Shown: one piece after another, positions 19,090 to 28,273 of the stretch | How positions within the stretch are numbered: the first letter of the stretch is position 1 | Layout: each line of letters opens with the position of its first letter | Assembly (NCBI GenBank): GCA_028292625.1 | Contig: JAQGLY010000021.1 | Coordinates: 1-53,367, forward strand | Source: Herbaspirillum sp. | GTDB taxonomy: Bacteria > Pseudomonadota > Gammaproteobacteria > Burkholderiales > Burkholderiaceae_D | Length of the DNA stretch: 53,367 nt | Direction of reading: 5' to 3' | Notes under the pieces: model-generated | The model's database searches: none | Told to the model about the DNA's origin: nothing | The model's input: only the letters and a program-made list of their open reading frames with translations | Program-made: the position numbers and the translations under genes

Positions 19090-19123
19090 GATGCATTTGA
19101 AACGAATTGCATCTCTATATACT
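19090..19123 (+). promoter_or_regulatory. Dyad and promoter-like site between lysR and aceB
   Basis: GATGCA, 12 bp, TGCATC (19090-19113) is a symmetric site of the LysR type. It overlaps a possible -35 (TTGAAA, 19097-19102), with a possible -10 TATACT at 19118-19123; the 15-bp spacing is short. Inference only: operator of the divergent LysR protein. Confidence 0.4.
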
Positions 19124-19227
19124 GACGTGAATGTGAACGAACGCTTTGGTTCCCTCTCATTGCTGGGATAGATTGTTGAAAGATTGATAAGTTTTGCGGA
19201 ATTTCATTTACCGACAAGGAGAAGCAA

Positions 19228-20814
19228 ATGAGTAAGCTGACATTGCCGGAGGGCATGAAAATAAGCGGTGCGATCGCCGCGGGATACGAAGAAATCCTGA
19301 CGCCGGAAGCATTGGCGCTGGTGGCCAAGTTGAGTCGCGCATTCGGGTCGCGCCGGCAGGAACTGCTGGCCCTGCGCGCCCAGCGCGTCAAGCGCCTGGA
19401 CGCCGGTGAGCGCCCCGACTTTCCGGCGGAAACCGCCGCGATCCGCAGCGGCGACTGGACCATCGCGCCGATTCCGAAAGCGCTGGAATGCCGGCGCGTC
19501 GAAATCACCGGTCCGGTCGATCGCAAGATGGTGATCAACGCTTTCAATTCGGGCGCGGATGCCTACATGACCGACTTCGAGGATTCGAATTCGCCGGTCT
19601 GGAGCAATCAGATTGCCGGCCAGATCAATTTGCGCGACGCGATTCGCAAGACCATCTCGCTGGAACGGAACGGCAAGACCTATAAGCTCAACGACAAGGT
19701 CGCGACACTGGTCGTGCGTCCGCGCGGCTGGCATCTGGATGAAAAGCATGTGACGCTCGACGGCAAGCGCGTGTCCGGCGGCATCTTCGATTTTGCCCTA
19801 TTCATGTTTCATAACGCCAAGGAACTGCTGGCGCGCGGCGCGGGCCCGTATTTCTATTTGCCGAAGATGGAGTCCTATCTGGAAGCGCGGCTGTGGAACG
19901 ACATCTTTGTGATGACGCAAAACGAACTCGGTTTGCCGCAGGGCACGATCAAGGCGACTGTGCTGATCGAGACCATTACCGCCGCATTCGAAATGGATGA
20001 AATCCTGTACGAACTGCGCGAACACAGCGCGGGCCTGAACGCCGGCCGTTGGGATTACATTTTCTCGTGCATCAAGAAATTCAAGCTGGACAAGGAATTC
20101 TGTCTGGCCGACCGCGCCAAGGTGACGATGACGGCGCCGTTCATGCGCTCGTATGCGCTGCTGCTGCTGAAAACCTGCCACCGCCGCAACGCGCCGGCCA
20201 TCGGCGGCATGGCGGCGCTGATCCCGATCAACAACGATCCGGAAAAGAACGGCATCGCCATGGAAGGCGTGCGCGTAGACAAGGCGCGCGATGCGACCGA
20301 CGGCTACGATGGCGGCTGGGTCGCGCATCCAGGCCTGGTCGAACTGGCGATGACCGAATTCAAGAAAGTGTTGGGCGACAAACCGAACCAGATCGAAAAG
20401 CAGCGTCCCGACATCAGCGTCAGCGCCTCCGATCTATTGAACTTCAACCCGGAAGCGCCGAACACCGAAACCGGATAGCGTTACAACATCAATGTAGTCA
20501 TTCACTACCTGGGCGCCTGGCTGGACGGCAACGGCTGCGTGCCGATTCACAATCTGATGGAAGACGCCGCCACCGCCGAAATCAGCCGCGCGCAAGTCTG
20601 GCAATGGATACGCAGCGACAAGGGCGTGCTGGAAGACAAGCGCAAAGTCACCGCGGAGATGGTGCGCGCAATGATTCCCGAGGAATTGGCAAAAGTGAAA
20701 GCGGTGGCGGGCAATAGTCCATCATACGACCGCGCCGCGGACATCTTCGAGCAAATGTCGACCGCCGATAGTTTCGCGGAATTCCTAACGCTGCCGCTAT
20801 ACGAAGAAATTTAA
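19228..20814 (+). pseudogene. aceB: Malate synthase A, interrupted by an in-frame amber codon
   Basis: The frame encodes 528 codons of malate synthase A, normal length, but codon 417 is TAG (20476-20478). Homology continues in the same frame on both sides: upstream [42 protein letters not shown] and [17 protein letters not shown]; downstream YNINV..HYLGAWLDGNGC and HNLMEDAATAEISRAQVW. The MEDAATAEI aspartate (codon 446) corresponds to the catalytic base of the family, so the 416-residue product would be inactive. Malate synthase condenses glyoxylate and acetyl-CoA in the glyoxylate shunt. A single-base nonsense mutation or a sequence error both fit; there is no frameshift. A good AAGGAG site precedes the ATG. 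No isocitrate lyase gene is nearby. Confidence 0.85.
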
Positions 20815-20838
20815 ATCTGAAATGGCGGGGATATTTGC

Positions 20839-20870
20839 AAAAAAGCGTGCATCAAATGCGCGCTTTTTTT
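20839..20870 (+). terminator. Terminator after aceB
   Basis: AAAAAAGCGTGCAT, loop CAA, ATGCGCGCTTTTTTT: a strong stem with T-tract 24 bp after the aceB stop. The A-tract on the left side makes it potentially bidirectional. Confidence 0.85.
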
Positions 20871-20879
20871 ACGTCCGTT

Positions 20880-21008
20880 TTTTCATGGCGCCCCACCATA
20901 CCGTCTATCGGTTTGGAGCGTAGCGAGCGGTCCAAGGTTGGGGAGGAGAAGCGCAGCCGTACTTTCGTACGGTGAGCGTCGCAGTCCCCAAGATTGGGCC
21001 GCGCAGTA
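20880..21008. repeat. Tandem palindromic repeat, copy 1 (129 bp)
   Basis: Starts TTTTCATGGCGCCCCACC and ends GGGCCGCGCAGTA. It is nearly identical to the adjacent copy at 21009-21138. Internally it is an imperfect palindrome: CCAAGGTTGGGGA near the left pairs with TCCCCAAGATTGG near the right, and the centre holds the hairpin CCGTAC-TTTC-GTACGG. No convincing gene is present, although open frames run through it. Confidence 0.8.
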
Positions 21009-21155
21009 TTTTCATGGCGCCCCACCATACCGTCTATCGGTTTGGAGCGTAGCGAGCGGTCCAAGGTTGGGGAGGAGAAGCGCAGCCGTACTTTTTGTAC
21101 GGCGAGCATCGCAGTCCCCAAGATTGGGCCGCGCAGTAGCTCCAAACCGATAGAC
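21009..21155. repeat. Tandem palindromic repeat, copy 2 plus closing arm
   Basis: Copy 2 (21009-21138) differs from copy 1 by a few substitutions and a one-base insertion in the central loop (CTTTCG to CTTTTTG). It is followed by GCTCCAAACCGATAGAC (21139-21155), the exact reverse complement of GTCTATCGGTTTGGAGC found inside each copy (20903-20919 and 21032-21048). The closing arm makes copy 2 a long hairpin of about 120 nt. It resembles REP/BIME or MITE-type intergenic elements; the family is not recognised. Confidence 0.8.
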
Positions 21156-21165
21156 CCGATAGACG

Positions 21166-21195
21166 AAAAAAATCCCCGGGGTTACCGAGGATTTT
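21166..21195 (-). terminator. Terminator of the cold-shock gene
   Basis: Read on the minus strand: AAAATCCTCGG, loop TAAC, CCCGGGGATTTTTTT. This is a stem with T-tract just after the csp stop codon (24 bp). Confidence 0.8.
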
Positions 21196-21219
21196 CATGG
21201 AAGCTTGTGACGCGTCAGC

Positions 21220-21423
21220 TTAGATAGGCTGAATGTTTGAAGCTTGCTTACCCTTAGGACCGGTAGTCACTTCGAAGGAAACACGTTGGTTTTCTTGAAG
21301 AGATTTGAAACCGCTCGATTGGATAGCCGAGAAGTGAGCGAACAAATCTTCGCCGCCTTCGTCAGGAGTGATAAAGCCGAAGCCCTTCGAATCATTGAAC
21401 CACTTTACGATACCAGTTGCCAT
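21220..21423 (-). CDS. Cold-shock protein (CspA family)
   Basis: 67 residues, the whole CSD fold. It starts [20 protein letters not shown] and contains RNP1 (KGFGFI) and RNP2 (DLFAHFS), ending [10 protein letters not shown]. It binds single-stranded RNA/DNA and melts secondary structure. The start at 21423 is fixed by family alignment and an AGGA site. It has its own promoter and a leader of about 100 nt, and its own terminator, so it is monocistronic although ispF lies upstream on the same strand. Which csp paralogue it is cannot be said. Confidence 0.95.
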   Translation of the reverse strand: MATGIVKWFNDSKGFGFITPDEGGEDLFAHFSAIQSSGFKSLQENQRVSFEVTTGPKGKQASNIQPI

Positions 21424-21534
21424 TGCAATTCCTATTTCAGTTAATTTGGGCAGATGCCCGTTATATCGTTTAAAACCAAGACAGGAATGACAGACTAATA
21501 CCGCTCTTCTAGCTGGAATCTTAACGATTGTTGA

Positions 21535-21564
21535 ATTATACAAGATAAATTCGGCACGAAACAA
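21535..21564 (-). promoter_or_regulatory. Promoter of the cold-shock gene
   Basis: On the minus strand a perfect -10 TATAAT (21535-21540) lies 18 bp from a weak -35 TTGTTT (21559-21564). Transcription would begin near 21528, leaving a leader of about 105 nt before the csp ATG, as in cold-shock mRNAs with temperature-responsive leaders. Confidence 0.6.
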
Positions 21565-21577
21565 TTTTTATATCGAT

Positions 21578-22090
21578 TTATGCGTTTTCTTGATAAATGA
21601 GTACAACTGCCTCTGTGTCAATGCCTTCTTCACGTCCCAACCACCCCATTTTTTCGTTGGTTTTGGCCTTGATATTGACCTGTGGAAATCTTAATTCCAG
21701 GTCGGCCGCGATATTGGCCACCATCTGGTCGATATGCGGCGCCATTTTGGGCGCCTGGGCAATGATGGTGGCGTCAATATTGCCGATGCGAAAACCGGCC
21801 GCGCTGATCCGTTTGGCGGCCTCGCGCAGCAATTGACGCGAATCCGCGCCGGCGAAGCGGCTGTCGGTATCGGGGAAATGGCGGCCGATATCGCCCAGGG
21901 CGGCCGCGCCGAACAGCGCGTCGATAATCGCGTGCAACAGTACGTCGGCGTCGGAATGCCCTTTCAGGCCGGTCGCATGGGGAATATCGACGCCGCCGAT
22001 GATGAGTTTGCGGCCGGCGACCAGTGCGTGGCAGTCGTAGCCCTGGCCGATGCGGAAGGGAAAGGGAGGGCTGGCGGTAGGAGTGCTCAC
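21578..22090 (-). CDS. ispF: 2-C-methyl-D-erythritol 2,4-cyclodiphosphate synthase
   Basis: 170 residues. It cyclises CDP-ME 2-phosphate to MEcPP in the non-mevalonate isoprenoid pathway. Metal-binding residues are in [18 protein letters not shown] (Asp and His) and [20 protein letters not shown] (His); [11 protein letters not shown] and the C-terminal [15 protein letters not shown] complete the family pattern. The likely start is GTG at 22090, which overlaps the ispD stop as GTGA, so the two are translationally coupled. The few residues before [12 protein letters not shown] are a short extension. Confidence 0.93.
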   Translation of the reverse strand: MSTPTASPPFPFRIGQGYDCHALVAGRKLIIGGVDIPHATGLKGHSDADVLLHAIIDALFGAAALGDIGRHFPDTDSRFAGADSRQLLREAAKRISAAGFRIGNIDATIIAQAPKMAPHIDQMVANIAADLELRFPQVNIKAKTNEKMGWLGREEGIDTEAVVLIYQENA

Positions 22091-22791
22091 GGCGAAGTTT
22101 CTTTCAGTAAATGTTCTGCCAGCAGCATATCCTGCGGCAGCGTGATTTTGAAATTGCGCGGGCTGCCGGGCACCAGTTTCGGATGCAGGCCCAGCATTTC
22201 GATGGCGCTGGCATCGTCGGTGATCGCCTGCAGCGGCGCCTGGTCCAGCGCATTGACCAGCAATTGGTAGCGAAACATTTGCGGCGTCTGGGCGGTCCAT
22301 AGATCGGTGCGCGGCACGGTTTCGTGCGCCCGGCCGCCGGCGCTGCGTTTGACGGTATCGACCACCGGCAGCGCCAGCAGGCCGCCGACCGGATCGCCGT
22401 GCAGCGCCTGCGTCAACTGCGTGAGCAGGTCGGCGTCCAGGCCGGGCCGCGCGGCGTCGTGCACCAATACCCAATCGTCTTCATCGAGATAGGCGCGCAT
22501 CGCGCGCAAGCCGTTGCGAACGGATTCCTGCCGCGTGGCCGCGCCGACGGCGACCACGATGACGCGGGTGTTCAGGTGCGGCGCCGCGGCCATCAGCGGC
22601 CCGATATAGGGATCGTCGGCGCCGACCACGACGAAGGTGCGGTCGATCAGCTCCGATGCGGCAAATATATCCAGACTGTGCCGCAGCATGGCCTTGCCGG
22701 CCAGCGGCAGATATTGTTTCGGACAGGCGGCGCCGACGCGCGCGCCGATGCCGGCGGCGGGAATCAGGGCAAAGCGGCGGGGAGGATTCAT
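22087..22791 (-). CDS. ispD: 2-C-methyl-D-erythritol 4-phosphate cytidylyltransferase
   Basis: 234 residues. It adds CMP to methylerythritol phosphate in isoprenoid synthesis. The N-terminal nucleotide-binding motif [20 protein letters not shown], the [10 protein letters not shown] motif and the C-terminal [12 protein letters not shown] region are all present. It forms a two-gene operon with ispF (4-bp overlap) and is divergent from mfd (220-bp gap). Confidence 0.95.
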   Translation of the reverse strand: MNPPRRFALIPAAGIGARVGAACPKQYLPLAGKAMLRHSLDIFAASELIDRTFVVVGADDPYIGPLMAAAPHLNTRVIVVAVGAATRQESVRNGLRAMRAYLDEDDWVLVHDAARPGLDADLLTQLTQALHGDPVGGLLALPVVDTVKRSAGGRAHETVPRTDLWTAQTPQMFRYQLLVNALDQAPLQAITDDASAIEMLGLHPKLVPGSPRNFKITLPQDMLLAEHLLKETSP

Positions 22792-22876
22792 GGCTGAGGA
22801 GTCGATTGGGAATAATTCGGCGATTGAGCGGCGGCGCAGTCTTTACCATGCCCTCTGTGCGTTACCGGCCTTCGTT

Positions 22877-22882
22877 TATAAT
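22877..22882 (+). promoter_or_regulatory. Candidate -10 of the mfd promoter
   Basis: A perfect TATAAT in the ispD-mfd gap, 130 bp ahead of the mfd start. No good -35 is seen at the usual distance, so this is tentative. Confidence 0.35.
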
Positions 22883-23011
22883 GCGAGCCTGAATTTTAAC
22901 TGCCAAATCCGCTGTCCGGTGGTTTTTCCGAAGCCTGATTTGCCGCCCAATTGCAAGGTATCCGCAACCGCATTGCCGAAGCCGGCGACGTCATTGAAGA
23001 AACGAGTTTGA

Positions 23012-26000
23012 ATGTCTTTCGACTTAGAAAAGTCCATCCCTAAACCGGGCGCGCGCTTTGCATTGCCGGCATTGCACGGTTCGGCCGACGCCTATGCGCT
23101 GGCGCGGGCGGCGATCGCGCTCAAAGCGCAGGGACGCATGCTGGCCGTGGTGGTCGCCAACGCCGCCGATGCGCAGCGGCTGCAATCGGAAATTCCGTGG
23201 TTCGACGGCAGCGGCGACGGCGGGGCCGCGCTGCGTTGCCATTTGCTGCCGGATTGGGAAACGTTACCGTACGACGCTTTTTCGCCGCATCAGGATCTGG
23301 TGTCGGAGCGGCTGGCGACGCTGTACGAGGCGCAGAACGGCCAATGCGATGTGCTGATCGTGCCCGCCACCACCGCGCTGGTGCGGATGGCGCCGCCGGC
23401 GTTTCTGGCGGCCTACACCTTCTTTTTCAAAAAGGGCGAAAAGCTCGACGAAGCGCGGCTCAAGGCGCAATTGACGCTGGCCGGCTACGCCAACGTCGCG
23501 CAGGTCATGTCGCCCGGCGAATATTCGGTGCGCGGCGGCTTGATCGATATCTTCGCGATGGGCTCGGCGCTGCCATACCGGCTCGATCTGTTCGGCGACA
23601 TCATCGAGACCATCCGCACTTTCGACGCCGATACCCAGCGTTCGCTGTATCCGGTGCAGGAGGTGCGCTTGCTGCCGGGCCGCGAATTTCCGATGGACGA
23701 GGCTGCGCGCACGGCGTTCCGCAGCCGCTGGCGCGAACGTTTCGAGGGCGATCCGTCGCGTTCGGCGATCTACAAGGACATCGGCAACGGCATCGCGTCG
23801 GCAGGCATCGAATATTATCTGCCGCTGTTTTTCGAGCACACCGTGACGCTGTTCGATTATCTGCCCGCCGACATCAGCTTTGCGCTGGTAGGCGAAATCG
23901 ATCAGGCGATAAGCCGTTTCTGGACCGATACCCGTTCCCGCTACGCCTTCCTGAAATCGGACCGAGAACGGCCGCTGCTGCCGCCCGAAAGCCTGTTTCT
24001 GCGCGATGAGGATTTCTACGCCGCGCTCAAGCCGTACGGCCGCTGGGTGATCCAAAAGAACGATGAGGCGTCCGAACTGTCCGCGCCGCTCCCCAATATC
24101 GCGGTCAATCGCCGCCTCGACGATCCGCTGAGCAATTTGCGCGCTTATCTGCTGCAAGGCGGACGGCGCGTCATGATCTGCGCGGAATCGAACGGACGGC
24201 GCGAAACGCTGCAGCAGTATTTCGGCGAATACGGGCTCAATCTGGCGGCGGTCGACGGTTTCGCCGACTTCCGTACGTCCGGCGCCGAGCTGGCGCTGGG
24301 CGTGGCGCCGCTGCAGGCCGGTTTCGAGCTGGCCGGCGACGATCCGGTGGCGTTCATTACCGAGACCGAGCTGTATGCCGGTTCCGGCCGCCGCATCGGA
24401 CGCAAGCGGCAAGAGGGCGCAAGCGAAGTCGAAGCCATGGTGCGCGATCTGTCCGAACTCAAGATCGGCGATCCGGTGGTGCACGCCACGCACGGCATCG
24501 GGCGCTATATGGGTCTGATCGGGATGGATCTGGGCGAAGGCGAGACCGAATTCCTGCATTTGGAATATGCGAAGGAAACCAAGCTGTATGTGCCGGTCTC
24601 GCAACTGCATGTCATTTCGCGCTATTCGGGCGCCTCGCCGGACGACGCGCCGCTGCATGCGCTGGGTTCCGGCCAATGGGAAAAGGCCAAGCGGCGTGCG
24701 GCGCAGCAGGTGCGCGACACCGCCGCCGAGCTGTTGAATCTGTATGCGCGGCGGGCGGCGCGGACGGGGCATGCGTTCGCCTATTCTCCGCATGATTACC
24801 AGGCTTTTTCGGAAAGTTTCGGTTTCGAGGAAACGCCCGATCAGGCCGCCGCGATCAATGCGGTGATCAAGGATATGACCAGCGGCACGCCGATGGACCG
24901 GCTGATCTGCGGCGACGTCGGTTTCGGCAAGACCGAAGTGGCGCTGCGCGCCGCGTTCGTGGCGGTGCTGGGCGGCAAGCAGGTGGCGATCCTGGCGCCG
25001 ACCACGCTGCTGGCGGAGCAGCATGCGCAGACCTTCGCCGATCGTTTCGCCGATTGGCCGGTGAAGATCGCGGAGCTGTCCCGATTCCGTTCCGGCAAGG
25101 AGGTGACGCAGGCGATCAAGGGCATGGCCGACGGCACGCTCGATATCGTGATCGGCACCCACAAGCTGCTGTCGGACGACATCAAATTCGAACGTCTGGG
25201 ACTGGTGATCATCGACGAGGAACACCGCTTCGGCGTGCGCCAGAAGGAAACGCTGAAGGCGCTGCGCGCAGAAGTCGACGTGCTGACGCTGACGGCCACG
25301 CCGATCCCGCGCACGCTGGGCATGGCGCTGGAAGGCTTGCGCGAGTTTTCCATCATCGCCACCGCGCCGCAAAAGCGCCTGGCGATCAAGACCTTCGTGC
25401 GCAGCGAAGGCGAATCCGTGATCCGCGAAGCCTGTCTGCGCGAACTCAAGCGCGGCGGCCAGGTCTATTTCCTGCATAACGAAGTCAGCACCATCGAAAA
25501 CCGCAAGGCGATGCTGGAAGCGCTGTTGCCGGAAGCCCGCATCGGGGTCGCGCACGGCCAGATGCACGAACGGGATCTGGAAAAGGTGATGCGCGATTTC
25601 GTCGCGCAGCGCTTCAATATTCTGTTGTGCACCACCATCATCGAAACCGGCATCGATGTGCCGACCGCCAATACCATCGTCATGCATCGCGCCGATAAGT
25701 TCGGCCTGGCGCAATTGCATCAGTTGCGCGGCCGGGTCGGCCGTTCGCACCATCAGGCCTACGCCTATCTGCTGGTGCACGATGTGCAGGGGCTGGCGAA
25801 ACAGGCGCAGCGGCGTCTGGAAGCGATCCAGCAGATGGAGGAACTGGGCAGCGGCTTTTATCTGGCGATGCACGATCTGGAAATCCGCGGCGCCGGTGAA
25901 GTGCTCGGCGATCACCAATCCGGTGAAATGCATGAGATCGGTTTCCAGATGTATTCCGATATGCTCAACGAAGCGGTGCGCGCGCTGAAGAACGGAAAGG

Positions 26001-26461
26001 AGCCGGATCTGGCGGCGCCGCTGTCGTCGACCACCGAAATCAATCTGCACGTACCGGCGCTGCTGCCCAGCGATTACTGCGGCGACGTGCACGAACGGCT
26101 GTCGCTGTACAAGCGCTTCGCCAACGGCAAGACGCAGGAAGCGATCGACGATCTGCAGGAAGAATTGATCGATCGCTTCGGCAAAATGCCGGACGTCGCC
26201 AAGGCGCTGGTCGAAACGCATCGGCTGCGGCTGGCGGCGGAGCCGGCGGGCATCATCAAGATCGATGCGCACGCCGATGCGGCGGTTCTGCAGTTCGTGC
26301 CCAATCCGCCGATCGACGCGATGCGCATCATCGAATTGATCCAGAAAAATCGTCACATCAAACTCAACGGACAGGACAAGCTGCGCATCACCGTGAACAT
26401 GCCTGACCTGGCGGCCAGGGTGGGGCAGATCAAGGCGACGATACGGGCTTTGCTGGGATGA
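23012..26461 (+). CDS. mfd: Transcription-repair coupling factor Mfd
   Basis: 1149 residues, full length. It removes RNA polymerase stalled at DNA lesions and recruits UvrA. The N-terminal UvrB-like module (~1-350, e.g. LLPDWETLPYDAFSPHQDLVSERL) is followed by the RNAP-interaction domain (IGDPVVHATHGIGRYMGL). The translocase motor has Walker A GDVGFGKTEVA (~633), the DEEH box (IIDEEHRFGVRQ), the TATPIPRTL motif and the C-terminal RGRVGRSHHQAYAYLL. The TRCF C-terminal domain starts near NLHVPALLPSDY. It lies 56 bp before serB on the same strand. Confidence 0.97.
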   Translation: MSFDLEKSIPKPGARFALPALHGSADAYALARAAIALKAQGRMLAVVVANAADAQRLQSEIPWFDGSGDGGAALRCHLLPDWETLPYDAFSPHQDLVSERLATLYEAQNGQCDVLIVPATTALVRMAPPAFLAAYTFFFKKGEKLDEARLKAQLTLAGYANVAQVMSPGEYSVRGGLIDIFAMGSALPYRLDLFGDIIETIRTFDADTQRSLYPVQEVRLLPGREFPMDEAARTAFRSRWRERFEGDPSRSAIYKDIGNGIASAGIEYYLPLFFEHTVTLFDYLPADISFALVGEIDQAISRFWTDTRSRYAFLKSDRERPLLPPESLFLRDEDFYAALKPYGRWVIQKNDEASELSAPLPNIAVNRRLDDPLSNLRAYLLQGGRRVMICAESNGRRETLQQYFGEYGLNLAAVDGFADFRTSGAELALGVAPLQAGFELAGDDPVAFITETELYAGSGRRIGRKRQEGASEVEAMVRDLSELKIGDPVVHATHGIGRYMGLIGMDLGEGETEFLHLEYAKETKLYVPVSQLHVISRYSGASPDDAPLHALGSGQWEKAKRRAAQQVRDTAAELLNLYARRAARTGHAFAYSPHDYQAFSESFGFEETPDQAAAINAVIKDMTSGTPMDRLICGDVGFGKTEVALRAAFVAVLGGKQVAILAPTTLLAEQHAQTFADRFADWPVKIAELSRFRSGKEVTQAIKGMADGTLDIVIGTHKLLSDDIKFERLGLVIIDEEHRFGVRQKETLKALRAEVDVLTLTATPIPRTLGMALEGLREFSIIATAPQKRLAIKTFVRSEGESVIREACLRELKRGGQVYFLHNEVSTIENRKAMLEALLPEARIGVAHGQMHERDLEKVMRDFVAQRFNILLCTTIIETGIDVPTANTIVMHRADKFGLAQLHQLRGRVGRSHHQAYAYLLVHDVQGLAKQAQRRLEAIQQMEELGSGFYLAMHDLEIRGAGEVLGDHQSGEMHEIGFQMYSDMLNEAVRALKNGKEPDLAAPLSSTTEINLHVPALLPSDYCGDVHERLSLYKRFANGKTQEAIDDLQEELIDRFGKMPDVAKALVETHRLRLAAEPAGIIKIDAHADAAVLQFVPNPPIDAMRIIELIQKNRHIKLNGQDKLRITVNMPDLAARVGQIKATIRALLG

Positions 26462-26517
26462 CGCTGTTCGCGGCTGTGGATTTTCCCTTTTCATTTATTT
26501 TCTTTGGAACTGATTGA

Positions 26518-27369
26518 ATGGCGACCATGAATTTGATTTTGCAAGGCCTGCGGCCCGATCCGGCGCTGATCGGCCGGATCGCCGCATTGGCCGGCGCCGG
26601 AGAGCCGGTCGCGATCGGCCCGCGCGCGTGGCGCGTCGCCGGCGTGCAATTGTCGGGGCCCGATCTGGCGCAACTGGACGCCGCCTGTCTGGCGGCGCAG
26701 CTCGATTACGCGCTGGTCGATCCGCAACGGCGTTTGAGCGATTTCAAATTGCTGGCGATGGATATGGACTCGACGCTGATCACCATCGAATGCATAGACG
26801 AAATCGCCGACATGCAAGGCCTGAAACCGCAGGTGGCGGCGATTACCGAAGCGGCGATGCGCGGCGAGATTGCCTTCGGCGAGAGTCTGACGCGCCGCGT
26901 CGCCTTGTTGAAAGGACTGGATGCGACGGCCTTGCAGCGGGTCTATGATGAACGGCTGGCCTTGTCCATGGGCGCGCAGGCGATGCTGACGGCGGTGCGG
27001 GCGGCCGGTTTGAAGACGCTGCTGGTGTCCGGCGGATTTACCTTTTTTACCGACAGGATGAAGCAGCGTTTGCAACTCGATTACACGCATGCCAATGTGC
27101 TGGAAATCGACGCCGGCAAGCTGACCGGGCGCGTGCTCGGCGGAATTGTCGATGCGGAAGAAAAAAAACGCACCGTGGAACGGGTCTGCGCCGAACTGGG
27201 CTGTTTACCGCGGCAGGCGATCGTCATGGGCGACGGCGCCAACGATCTGGCGATGATGGGCATATCCGGCCTGTCGGTGGCGTTCCGCGCCAAGCCGGTG
27301 GTGCGGGCGCAAGCCGATATTGCGTTGAATTTCGTCGGGCTGGACGGTATCCTGAGTTTGTTCGAATAA
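26518..27369 (+). CDS. serB: Phosphoserine phosphatase
   Basis: 283 residues. It performs the last step of serine synthesis. HAD-family motifs are complete: DMDSTLITIECIDEIAD (nucleophile Asp), VSGGFTFFTDRMK (motif II Ser), and MGDGANDLAMMG (metal-binding Asp). The ~75-residue N-terminal region is the SerB regulatory extension. The ATG at 26518 is used; an ATG at 26527 is also possible and neither has a strong ribosome site. Confidence 0.95.
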   Translation: MATMNLILQGLRPDPALIGRIAALAGAGEPVAIGPRAWRVAGVQLSGPDLAQLDAACLAAQLDYALVDPQRRLSDFKLLAMDMDSTLITIECIDEIADMQGLKPQVAAITEAAMRGEIAFGESLTRRVALLKGLDATALQRVYDERLALSMGAQAMLTAVRAAGLKTLLVSGGFTFFTDRMKQRLQLDYTHANVLEIDAGKLTGRVLGGIVDAEEKKRTVERVCAELGCLPRQAIVMGDGANDLAMMGISGLSVAFRAKPVVRAQADIALNFVGLDGILSLFE

Positions 27370-27428
27370 TGGGGAACGCTGTGCGGGTAGAATCCGTCTG
27401 AGTGTTTGTCCACTTAAGGAGATTGAAC

Positions 27429-27791
27429 ATGGCTGGTGAACTCGTACTCGACGCTCCATTGCAATCGCAAAAGTCGCTGGTCTGGTGGTTGTATGTTTTT
27501 CATGCGCTCAGCCTGGTTTTTTCACTGGGCCTGTTTTCGTTTATTCCTCTGATCATCAATTATGTTAAACGCGGCGATGCCGACGGCACCTTCGTGCGTT
27601 CGCATCACAGCTGGCAGATACGCTCGTTCTGGTGGTATCTGGTGTGGATGGCGCTCGGCGTCATTTTTTTCTTCACGTTCTTCCTGATCCCGCTGGGCTG
27701 GCTGGTATGTACCGTGGCGTGGGTATGGAAAGCCTACCGGCTGATCAGGGGCTTTATCAATCTCAATGACAACAAGGCCATGCCGGCTTGA
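27429..27791 (+). CDS. Small DUF4870-like membrane protein
   Basis: 120 residues with three or more hydrophobic segments (WWLYVFHALSLVFSLGLFSF, SFWWYLVWMALGVIFFFTFF, LGWLVCTVAWVWKAYRLI). The pattern of short soluble N-terminus, a conserved RSHHSWQIRSFWW loop and a C-terminal RLIRGFINL helix fits the DUF4870/YlmC-like membrane family. The start at 27429 is set by AAGGAG 8 bp upstream. It lies 15 bp before the MaoC gene and may be cotranscribed. Function unknown. Confidence 0.8.
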   Translation: MAGELVLDAPLQSQKSLVWWLYVFHALSLVFSLGLFSFIPLIINYVKRGDADGTFVRSHHSWQIRSFWWYLVWMALGVIFFFTFFLIPLGWLVCTVAWVWKAYRLIRGFINLNDNKAMPA

Positions 27792-27806
27792 ACGTGGAGT
27801 CACGCA

Positions 27807-28262
27807 ATGCTTGAAATCGCGAGTTTCGCGCACTTGAAGGAAATGATAGGCCGGGAAGTCGCGGTATCCGACTGGCTGGAAATCGACCAGGCGCGCGTCG
27901 ATCGTTTTGCCGAAGCCACCGGCGACCAGCAATGGATTCATGTCGACGTCGAACGCAGCCGGCGCGAATTGCCTTACGGCGGCACCGTCGCGCACGGCTT
28001 TCTGACGCTGGCTTTACTGCCCAAATTCCTGGCGGAATCGATCAGCATGAGCGGCGTCCGCATGCTGGTCAATTACGGTCTGAACCGCGTGCGTTTCCCG
28101 GCGGTGCTGCCGGTGGGGCGCAAAGTGCGGGGACGTTTCAAGCTGCTGGCGGTCGAGGATATCGCCGGCGGCGCACAGATGGAATGGGAAGTGACGATCG
28201 AATACGAAGGGGGCCGCAAGCCGGTGTGCGTGGCCGAGGCGATTGTGCGGCGCTATCCCTGA
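27807..28262 (+). CDS. MaoC-like (R)-specific enoyl-CoA hydratase
   Basis: 151 residues. A single hotdog-fold MaoC domain with the hydratase motif in DRFAEATGDQQWIHVDVERS (catalytic Asp and His) and PYGGTVAHGFLTLALLPK. Members hydrate trans-2-enoyl-CoA to (R)-3-hydroxyacyl-CoA, which can feed PHA synthesis (phaC lies 11 kb downstream), but a role in other acyl-CoA pathways is equally possible. A GTGGAG site precedes the ATG. It is convergent with arfB (11-bp gap). Confidence 0.88.
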   Translation: MLEIASFAHLKEMIGREVAVSDWLEIDQARVDRFAEATGDQQWIHVDVERSRRELPYGGTVAHGFLTLALLPKFLAESISMSGVRMLVNYGLNRVRFPAVLPVGRKVRGRFKLLAVEDIAGGAQMEWEVTIEYEGGRKPVCVAEAIVRRYP

Positions 28263-28273
28263 ATTCTCGGTTT

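Noticed and set aside
20539..20814. Separate downstream gene starting after the aceB stop
   Set aside because: The GTG at 20539 is an internal valine codon of malate synthase in the same frame; there is no ribosome site, and the piece is just the C-terminal domain.
20852..21145. Small open frame through the tandem repeats, encoding a repeated peptide
   Set aside because: The peptide repeat follows directly from the DNA repeat; no ribosome site, and translation on both strands is equally open.
20880..21155. CRISPR array
   Set aside because: Only two long units, directly adjacent without unique spacers, and no cas genes.
23264..26494. 1076-residue minus-strand open frame opposite mfd
   Set aside because: Low-complexity His/Arg/Gln-rich translation; mfd on the plus strand has every expected motif.
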